DNA of 18,145 bases, taken from positions 1 through 18,145 of the forward strand of contig JBQTIM010000219.1 in assembly GCA_052388135.1 (NCBI GenBank). The letters are read 5' to 3'. The notes under the pieces are model-generated. The model saw only the letters and a list, made by a program, of their open reading frames with translations. It had not been told where the DNA came from and did not search any database. This DNA comes from JBQTIM01 sp052388135. Its GTDB lineage: Bacteria; Elusimicrobiota; Elusimicrobia; FEN-1173. Made by a program: the position numbers and the translations under genes. Position 1 is the stretch's first letter. Each line of letters opens with the position of its first letter. Positions 13,698-18,145 of this stretch are shown in pieces.

Positions 13698-15077
13698 TCA
13701 CGACCGCACGTAAACGACCTTGAACCCGCGGGCCGGCACTTCCACCTTTTCCTCGATGACGCGCGGGCCGGCGGGGCCCTCCAGCCGGACGGTCAGGTCG
13801 TAGGCTCCGGCGGGGACCGAGCGGCGCGCCAGGTGGAAAGAGCCCGGCAGGCTCGTCCAGGCGCGGGTGTCGGGTTTGTCCAAAAGGGTGAGGAGGCCCT
13901 GGGTCAGCAGGCCGAAGGTGCGGGCCTGCTTGGCGTTCCCTTGCCGCGTCAAGGACTCCACGCCTTCTCCGGCGGCGAACCGGGTCAAGAGGCGCGTGAG
14001 AGCCGCCGCCTGGTAGGCGCCTTTTTTTTCTTCGAAGTCCCGCAGGACCAGCGCTTGCACGTCCATGGCTTCCGCGGTCCGCAAGGGCGCTCCGTCCAAA
14101 CGCAGGCCGACGGTTTCGTAAGAGGCCGCCTCCAGCTCGATCTTGGGATAGACCAGCCACTTGACCAGGCCTTCGGCGGCCAGGGAGTCGGCGGCTTTCA
14201 CCTGGTCGTCCGTCAAAGCGCCGCCGGCCGTGGCCAGGTCGGCGACGATGAGGCCGATGGGAACGATCTCCGGAACCTTCCGCGGGGCGAGGCCGAGACC
14301 GACGAGGACGAGAAGCTCCGACCCCTGGCCCTCGTCCTCGGCGCGCGGCGGCGCGTTTTTCAGGAGCGGCTCCAGGCGCCGGTTCGAGGCGCCGGTGCGG
14401 GCGTGAACGCGGCGCACCGCGTCCTCCAGGCCGGGGACTCCGCCGCGCTCGTGGGCGTCGGCGTAAAATTGCAAGGCGGCGCCGGTCTCGCCCGACATCT
14501 CGAACGTGAACCCCGCCAGGTAGGCGCCCAGAGCCGACAGCTTCTTGGCGCCCTGGGAATCCTCGATGAACTCCTCGGCCGCGCGCAGGCGCCTGGCCTC
14601 CACCCGCGCCCCGGAGAGGTCTGCCCGGACCAGGTAGTTGATCATGTTGAGGGTGTTGAGAAGGACTTTCTCGTGGGGAAGGGCTTTGTAGGGAGTTTTT
14701 GATTCCGAATAGAGATACTTCGCCAGCACTGTGCCCGCGTTGCCCGAGAGCCGTAAAACTTCCAGGTTGTCGTCGGCCAGCTGGAAGTCGCGGCTGGAAA
14801 GGGCGTATTCGCCGCGGGTTTGAAGGACCGAGCCCCGCTCCAAAAGGTGGAGCGCCGTGTCGGGGCCCAGGGTTTGAGGGGCTTCCTCGGCGGACTTCAC
14901 GCCCAGCAGGCGGTTCGCGTCGGCCAGCGCTTTTTCGAGATCGCCTTGGCGAAGGTGCCCGCGAAAGCCGGCCAAGGCGCTGTGGTAACCGCGGGCGCAG
15001 CCCCCGCCGCCTCCGGCCGCCAAGAGCACGGCCAGCCCGGCGCCGCCCAGAAACGCCCGCGCGCGCGGCCCGGTCAT
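13698..15077 (-). CDS. COG3014-like TPR-type envelope lipoprotein
   Basis: 459-residue exported protein like the COG3014 group of uncharacterised lipoproteins, which in some Gammaproteobacteria is encoded beside LpoB-like and YcfL-like lipoproteins. The N-terminus (RARAFLGGAGLAVLLAAGGGGGC) is a signal peptide ending in a poor lipobox with Cys at position 27, so lipidation is likely but not certain. Residues about 33-230 are helical repeats with TPR spacing (GDLEKALADANRLL, ALHLLERGSVLQTRGEYALSS, GETGAALQFYADAHERGG). The latter half has a conserved-looking block (EIVPIGLIVADLAT) and a beta-rich end (GSFHLARRSVPAGAYDLTVRLEG). ATG 15077 is buried near a strong hairpin. The neighbour LpoB-like gene suggests a role around peptidoglycan synthesis or envelope integrity; this is inference. 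Confidence 0.75.
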   Translation of the reverse strand: MTGPRARAFLGGAGLAVLLAAGGGGGCARGYHSALAGFRGHLRQGDLEKALADANRLLGVKSAEEAPQTLGPDTALHLLERGSVLQTRGEYALSSRDFQLADDNLEVLRLSGNAGTVLAKYLYSESKTPYKALPHEKVLLNTLNMINYLVRADLSGARVEARRLRAAEEFIEDSQGAKKLSALGAYLAGFTFEMSGETGAALQFYADAHERGGVPGLEDAVRRVHARTGASNRRLEPLLKNAPPRAEDEGQGSELLVLVGLGLAPRKVPEIVPIGLIVADLATAGGALTDDQVKAADSLAAEGLVKWLVYPKIELEAASYETVGLRLDGAPLRTAEAMDVQALVLRDFEEKKGAYQAAALTRLLTRFAAGEGVESLTRQGNAKQARTFGLLTQGLLTLLDKPDTRAWTSLPGSFHLARRSVPAGAYDLTVRLEGPAGPRVIEEKVEVPARGFKVVYVRS

Positions 15078-15081
15078 GGCT

Positions 15082-15114
15082 GGAAAGGGCCCCCGGCGGA
15101 GCCGGGAGCTTTCC
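15082..15114 (-). promoter_or_regulatory. Hairpin at the translation start of the COG3014-like gene
   Basis: GGAAAG (15082-15087) pairs with CTTTCC (15109-15114) and CCCGGC (15092-15097) with GCCGGG (15101-15106), around a GGA loop. It ends only 4 bases from the ATG (15077) and covers the place where a ribosome site should be. No T-run follows, so it is not a terminator; it may limit translation or protect an mRNA end. Confidence 0.4.
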
Positions 15115-15246
15115 GATCGTCGCGCCGGCGGCGCTTCAGCGTGGTTGGCATGGCCGTCGTCAGCCCGTCCGCCGAGGCCGCCGCCGCGCGGGCGCTTCCG
15201 GGCGTTCTCCGGGAAACGAACGGCGCAAGGTGCGGCCGAACGGCCG

Positions 15247-15843
15247 TTACTTCACCAGCCCCTTGGTCAGCTCCGCCTCGTTCTGCCAGCCCACCAGGCT
15301 GGTTTCCGTTTCCACGGCCTGCATGAAAAGGAAATACTGCACGCGGCGGCGTTTCTTGGACATCTCCGTGTTGTCGTAGATTTTGCCGGTGACGAAAAAC
15401 TTGGCGCCCAGCATGCGGCCCATTCTGGCGGCCTGGGCCGGGTCGAAGACGGCGCTTTCCTGCACGCGCATCTCCTCGGCCAGTTGGCGCTGGCGCTCGT
15501 GGCTCACCACGGAGACGGCGCCCGTGGAAACCAGCCGCGTCTCCATTTTGCTCAAGAGGGCGCTGAGCTGGGTGTCGATGTGCTCCGACGTGTCGTTCTT
15601 GATGGGGAAAATGGCCACAACGGGTTTTTTGCCCTCGGCGGTCATTTTCTGCCAGGCGGCCATTTGAGGGGACCCCAGCAGGTTCTCGATGTTGGCCTGG
15701 AAAAGTTGATCCAGGTCCTTGCGGTCCAGGCGGGTGGACATGGCGGCCTCGTCGATGTCCGGCACGTCCGACTGGCGGACGTACTTGGGGCCGCAGCCCG
15801 CTAAAATGGAACCGGCCAACAAGCTCAAGAAAAATGCGCGCAT
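15247..15843 (-). CDS. LpoB-like penicillin-binding-protein activator lipoprotein
   Basis: 198-residue outer-membrane lipoprotein of the LpoB/YcfM type. LpoB activates a bifunctional peptidoglycan synthase (PBP1B in E. coli) from the outer membrane. The signal peptide ends in a perfect lipobox, LAGC, with Cys17. After a linker the LpoB domain is visible: VVAIFPIKNDTSEHIDTQLSAL, METRLVSTGAVSVVS, ARMGRMLGAKFFVTGKIYD, and the closing strand with ETSLVGWQNEAELTKG, which matches the conserved W-x-x-x-x-x-I/L-x-K end. ATG 15843 follows GGGAGG at good spacing. It is first in a minus-strand operon behind an extended -10 promoter. Whether it acts on a PBP here is inferred from family. Confidence 0.85.
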   Translation of the reverse strand: MRAFFLSLLAGSILAGCGPKYVRQSDVPDIDEAAMSTRLDRKDLDQLFQANIENLLGSPQMAAWQKMTAEGKKPVVAIFPIKNDTSEHIDTQLSALLSKMETRLVSTGAVSVVSHERQRQLAEEMRVQESAVFDPAQAARMGRMLGAKFFVTGKIYDNTEMSKKRRRVQYFLFMQAVETETSLVGWQNEAELTKGLVK

Positions 15844-15911
15844 TTCTACCTCCCAAGGTGAAGTCTCGGCCGCGTCAGAGGGCGTCGCCCGGAGCCGCCG
15901 CGGATAGCTTC

Positions 15912-15920
15912 AGAATAGCA
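15912..15920 (-). promoter_or_regulatory. Extended -10 promoter of the envelope operon
   Basis: On the minus strand TGC-TATTCT is an extended -10. No clear -35 is present. Transcription would start near 15905, about 60 bases before the LpoB-like ATG. Confidence 0.5.
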
Positions 15921-15984
15921 AATCGGTCCACGCCTAGCACGGGCCGGCCGGCTAAAAATGTTCTCCGTCGAGAATAACTTTTTA

Positions 15985-15990
15985 TATAAT
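15985..15990 (+). promoter_or_regulatory. Promoter -10 of the cyclic-nucleotide-binding-domain gene
   Basis: TATAAT, a perfect -10, in a strongly AT-rich stretch (15973-16006) that stands out from the GC-rich surroundings. No good -35 is visible. The leader would be about 35 bases and ends in the long purine ribosome site GGGGGAAGGAGAG (16012-16024). Confidence 0.5.
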
Positions 15991-16031
15991 AATTAATATC
16001 GTTAATCGCATGGGGGAAGGAGAGAACCGCC

Positions 16032-16511
16032 ATGGAAGATTCGGAGGACGGACTGCGGGAGGATGTTCTGCGGAAGGCGTCTCTCTTTCAAGATTGTCCC
16101 GACGGCCTCATACAAAAATTGCTCCCCCGGGCGGAGCGGGAAATCTACCGCAATGACGAAATCATCCTTTTCCAGGGGGTCATCTCCAGCCAGCTTTTCA
16201 TCATCGCGTCCGGCCGGGTGGCCGTTTCTTCCCGCAAGGGAAAGGAAAAGCGGTTTCTAGCCGAACTGGGCGAGGGGGATTTTTTCGGCGAAATTTCCCT
16301 CATGCGGAACTGCGCCACCACGGCCGCCGTGAAGGCCGTTTCCGAGGCCGAAATCTATACCCTGAGCCGCGAGGCGGTTTACGAAACGTTGGCGGATTTT
16401 CCGGAGGCCAAAGCCCGCATGGAAGCCTTGATTTACGAGCGCAACCGGAAAAGGTTCGAAGCCTTCGAGCGGGGAGAGCCGGAAGAGGACGTCGTTTGGA
16501 CGCTGGACTGA
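16032..16511 (+). CDS. Stand-alone cyclic-nucleotide-binding-domain protein
   Basis: 159-residue protein that is almost all one cNMP-binding (CRP-like) domain. ATG 16032 lies 7 bases after the GGAGAG end of a strong ribosome site. Residues about 15-135 show the fold: LFQDCPDGLIQKLLPRAE, the strand DEIILFQGVISSQLFIIASGRV, then LGEGDFFGEISLM, the phosphate-binding cassette with its conserved Gly-Glu, and the C-helix DFPEAKARMEALIYERNRKR. Unlike CRP/FNR proteins it lacks a helix-turn-helix, and no kinase, channel or other effector domain is attached. After the Gly-Glu the cassette reads ISLMRNCATTAAV, so the ligand arginine of cAMP sites is not in its usual place and ligand type is open. It is transcribed away from the LpoB-like operon. 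Confidence 0.85.
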   Translation: MEDSEDGLREDVLRKASLFQDCPDGLIQKLLPRAEREIYRNDEIILFQGVISSQLFIIASGRVAVSSRKGKEKRFLAELGEGDFFGEISLMRNCATTAAVKAVSEAEIYTLSREAVYETLADFPEAKARMEALIYERNRKRFEAFERGEPEEDVVWTLD

Positions 16512-16535
16512 CCTTGCGTTCCGGCCGGAATTTCG

Positions 16536-16541
16536 TATAAT
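16536..16541 (+). promoter_or_regulatory. Promoter -10 of the structured leader
   Basis: TATAAT, a perfect -10, with TTGCGT (16514-16519) 16 bases upstream as a partial -35 just past the stop of the cNMP-domain gene. Transcription should begin near 16548, about 180 bases before the terminator that ends at 16727. Confidence 0.6.
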
Positions 16542-16550
16542 GAAGGAGTC

Positions 16551-16664
16551 ATGAGAAACGCTTGGTTCGCCGCAAAGGCCGTTTGTCTTCGCACGTCGCC
16601 CATGTATCGCTCCATTCATGGGCGCGGAGCGCTTTGCGTCGCACGAGGACGGGTTGATTTCTAA
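16551..16664 (+). CDS. Possible 37-codon leader peptide
   Basis: ATG 16551 follows AAGGAG, though with only 2 bases between, and opens a 37-codon frame ending at TAA 16662. The peptide is rich in Arg and Ala, starts MRNAWFAAKAVCLRTSP and resembles no family I know. It covers the first helices of the leader, so a ribosome on it would block them. It could be a leader peptide in attenuation or just a chance frame inside an RNA. Confidence 0.25.
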   Translation: MRNAWFAAKAVCLRTSPMYRSIHGRGALCVARGRVDF

Positions 16665-16699
16665 AAAGTAGAACCTCTCTTAAATCGCCGCGCAAAGCG

Positions 16700-16727
16700 C
16701 CCATCGTCCGAAGACGATGGGTTTTTT
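16700..16727 (+). terminator. Strong intrinsic terminator
   Basis: CCCATCGTC (16700-16708) pairs perfectly with GACGATGGG (16713-16721) around a CGAA loop, followed by six T (16722-16727). It is placed 48 bases before the coiled-coil gene, so it either ends a small RNA or controls read-through into that gene. Confidence 0.9.
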
Positions 16728-16775
16728 ATTTGTACGGCGCCGCGGGAGGCGACAACGTTGGAAAGGAGACTCAAA

Positions 16776-17009
16776 ATGGACGCGCTGAATGACGACGCTC
16801 TGGAACGAAGGCTGGCGGAACAGGCCATCCTGGGGCAGTCGTTGATGGACAAGAGGGAAAGAATAGAGGAGCTGGAGCGCGAGGTGCGTTACCTGCGGGA
16901 CACCTTGAACACGGTCTTGGCGGCGCCGCGCCCTGCGCCCGTTCCGGCCCCGGCTCCGCATCCCCGGCGAGGCGCCCCGGTGCCCGTGCGGTGGACGGTG
17001 GCTAAATGA
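16776..17009 (+). CDS. Small coiled-coil protein with Pro/Ala-rich tail
   Basis: 77-residue protein. ATG 16776 is preceded by AAGGAG at 16763-16768 with 7 bases between; an upstream in-frame TTG (16758) lacks this. Residues about 5-50 form a charged coiled coil (DDALERRLAEQAIL, RERIEELEREVRYLRDTLN), rather like SlyX in style. Residues about 51-72 are Pro/Ala-rich (APRPAPVPAPAP), ending in a short basic tail. There is no signal peptide, so it is probably cytosolic. Its stop TGA lies inside the extended -10 of the next gene. Function unknown; it is the first gene after the leader terminator. Confidence 0.65.
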   Translation: MDALNDDALERRLAEQAILGQSLMDKRERIEELEREVRYLRDTLNTVLAAPRPAPVPAPAPHPRRGAPVPVRWTVAK

Positions 17010-17015
17010 TAAAAT
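17007..17015 (+). promoter_or_regulatory. Extended -10 promoter, probably leaderless
   Basis: TGA-TAAAAT fits TGnTAnAAT, and ends 7 bases before GTG 17022, the same spacing as at thiG. The TG and next base are also the stop codon of the coiled-coil gene. No real Shine-Dalgarno site precedes the GTG. Confidence 0.5.
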
Positions 17016-17021
17016 GGGAAC

Positions 17022-18145
17022 GTGAGGCGCTTCCCGCTTTGCGTTCCGATTCATCCCGCCGTCCGGACGTCCGTCCTGCTGATCGGTCTATGGAGCGCGG
17101 TTCCCGCCTGGGCGGGAGCCGCGGGAGGTCCCGCGTCCGTTCCTCCCGCGATTTTCCTCGCGGAAACGGCGGGGGCGGCCGATCCCGTGAATCCTGCTCC
17201 GCCCGCCGGCTGGGAGGAGCGGCCCGTGCGTCTTCCGCCTTTCTTTTGGTACGAGAGGGACGCCGCCTTGCGCCGGCGCTTCCTCATGGTCTCCATGCTG
17301 TATTGGGACGTGGCCGAGCCGGGAGCGTCCCAGAAACTGCTCCTGCCGGTGTTCTATCGGTGGCGCGAGGAGGACCGCACCCTGTGGGTGTCCCTGCCCT
17401 TCGTCGTGTCCTACCGGAGGCCGGGGGAAGCGTGGCTTTCCGCCGGGCCTTTTTTTCGGCACGCCGGAGAAAACAAGTCGCGCACGCTTCTTTTTCCGGT
17501 TTTCTGGCGCCAGGAGAGGCGCGGCGGCGGCACGGTGACTTCCGCGCCGCCTTTTCTTTTTTACGGCTACCGCAGCCGGGACGGAAGGAAGGCGGACGCG
17601 GCGACGCCGGCCGGATGGTACCGCCGGCGGGGGGAGAAATCCTCCGGCATGGCGCTGAATTTTTGGTGGTCGCGGGAGCCGGAGAACGGCTTTGAGACCC
17701 TCTTCCCGATCTATTGGCGCTTGAAATCCCCGGCCGACCGGCTGGCGGTTCTCGTTCCCTTTTATTATCGCCGCGAAATTTTAGCCGCGCCGGCCGCAGC
17801 GGCGGAGGGCGGTCCGCCTCCGTCCCGGAAGTGGGCCGGGCTTTTCCCCGTGGCGGGCCGCGCCTGGGGCCCTGAATTCTCCTCCCACCATCTGTTTCCG
17901 CTCTACTACCACTCCCGGCGGGAGGGCGGCCGCGCTTTCGTCACTCTGCCCTTCAGCCGCATCCGCAAGGACGACCGGCGGGCCGGCCACGCGGGGCCTT
18001 ATTTTTATTCCCGCGACACGGACCTGAACCTGCGCGGGGTTTTTCCCTTGTGGCACCGGCTGTCTTCCGCCGACGATTACGAAAGCCGCCTGCAGGTTTT
18101 AAACTTTTTCAGCCGGCGCGAGAACGAGGATTCCTTCCAGACGCT
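17022..18145 (+). CDS. Secreted protein of ~17-residue Pro-aromatic repeats (5' part)
   Basis: The frame is open from GTG 17022 to the window end, 374 codons with no stop, so the gene is cut off at its 3' side. Residues 1-31 form a signal peptide ending AVPAWA. From about 107 the protein repeats a short motif, [LFV]-P-x-[FYW]-[FYW]-x-R, with prolines at 109, 126, 143, 159, 177, 229, 246, 276, 293, 310, 326 and 342, mostly 16-18 residues apart; an Asn replaces the Pro at 213 and 361. Examples are LPVFYRW, FPVFWRQ, FPIYWRL, VPFYYRR and FPLWHRL. The repeat suggests one beta hairpin per unit in a barrel, solenoid or propeller. I know of no function. The frame around 17006-17695 on another register is a shadow. 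Confidence 0.75.
   Translation, partial: MRRFPLCVPIHPAVRTSVLLIGLWSAVPAWAGAAGGPASVPPAIFLAETAGAADPVNPAPPAGWEERPVRLPPFFWYERDAALRRRFLMVSMLYWDVAEPGASQKLLLPVFYRWREEDRTLWVSLPFVVSYRRPGEAWLSAGPFFRHAGENKSRTLLFPVFWRQERRGGGTVTSAPPFLFYGYRSRDGRKADAATPAGWYRRRGEKSSGMALNFWWSREPENGFETLFPIYWRLKSPADRLAVLVPFYYRREILAAPAAAAEGGPPPSRKWAGLFPVAGRAWGPEFSSHHLFPLYYHSRREGGRAFVTLPFSRIRKDDRRAGHAGPYFYSRDTDLNLRGVFPLWHRLSSADDYESRLQVLNFFSRRENEDSFQT

Larger units (their letters stand above)
16548..16727 (+). ncRNA. Structured leader or small RNA with competing helices
   Basis: A promoter and a strong terminator bracket about 180 bases with no convincing conserved gene. Visible helices: CGCCCATG (16597-16604) with CATGGGCG (16617-16624); GCGCTTTGCG (16629-16638) with CGCAAAGCGC (16691-16700); and the terminator stem 16700-16721. 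Alternatives compete: CGCAAAG at 16571-16577 can also pair with CTTTGCG (16632-16638), and GCGCCCAT (16697-16704), which includes half of the terminator's left arm, can pair with ATGGGCGC (16618-16625). This is the layout of a transcription attenuator. It matches none of the riboswitches, 6S, SRP, tmRNA or RNase P features that I can recognise by eye. It could equally be a free small RNA. Confidence 0.55.

Noticed and set aside
16551..16727. tRNA, tmRNA, 6S, SRP or RNase P RNA at the structured region
   Set aside because: No T-loop/CCA, no tmRNA tag frame, no SRP tetraloop domain or RNase P core seen; helices fit an attenuator better. A cmscan would decide.
17006..17695. 229-codon frame starting MIKWERE
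   Set aside because: Shadow: rich in Arg/Gly/Ser with no pattern, whereas GTG 17022 in the other register gives a signal peptide and regular repeats to the window end.

Overview
The window is a high-GC bacterial chromosome segment. It has outer-membrane proteins, two lipoproteins and an Mla-type lipid transporter, so the cell envelope is diderm. The gene content and style (MCE protein with a beta-rich tail, PorV-like barrel, many secreted proteins of no known family) would fit a poorly cultivated lineage such as Elusimicrobiota or a relative. That placement is an inference from style; no marker in the window proves it. No mobile element, phage gene, CRISPR array, tRNA or rRNA was seen.

Layout. 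(1) 1-1921: the 3' end of an Mla-type ABC ATPase and an MCE/MlaD-like protein, a lipid-trafficking pair. (2) 2013-2531: a bifunctional-nuclease (DUF151) protein, followed by a striking inverted array of GTGAATN heptamers. (3) 2664-8857: a housekeeping block radA, YacL-like PIN-TRAM, ispD, ispF, cysS, rlmB, all on the plus strand. Its order matches the Bacillus radA-disA-yacL-ispD-ispF-gltX-cysE-cysS-mrnC-rlmB block with disA, gltX, cysE and mrnC missing. radA seems to start at ATA, and ispF is broken by a frameshift that fuses its open frame to cysS. (4) 8902-10742: thiG, read from a probable leaderless extended -10 promoter, with a stop/start overlap to a PorV-like outer-membrane protein. (5) 10842-12151: divergent rpmB (minus) and asd (plus) on a shared AT-rich core, with a good terminator after asd. 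(6) 15843-12267 (minus): an envelope operon of LpoB-like lipoprotein, COG3014-like lipoprotein, small beta-barrel protein and an unknown secreted protein. (7) 16032-18145 (plus): a stand-alone cyclic-nucleotide-binding-domain protein, a promoter-plus-terminator leader with competing helices, a small coiled-coil protein, and a secreted protein built of about 17-residue Pro-aromatic repeats that runs off the window.

The left two thirds is mostly conserved housekeeping (isoprenoid precursors, translation, repair, thiamine, aspartate-family amino acids). The right third is an envelope-focused accessory region with most of the unexplained structure. The best candidates for something undescribed are the switch-like leader at 16548-16727 and the repeat protein downstream of it.
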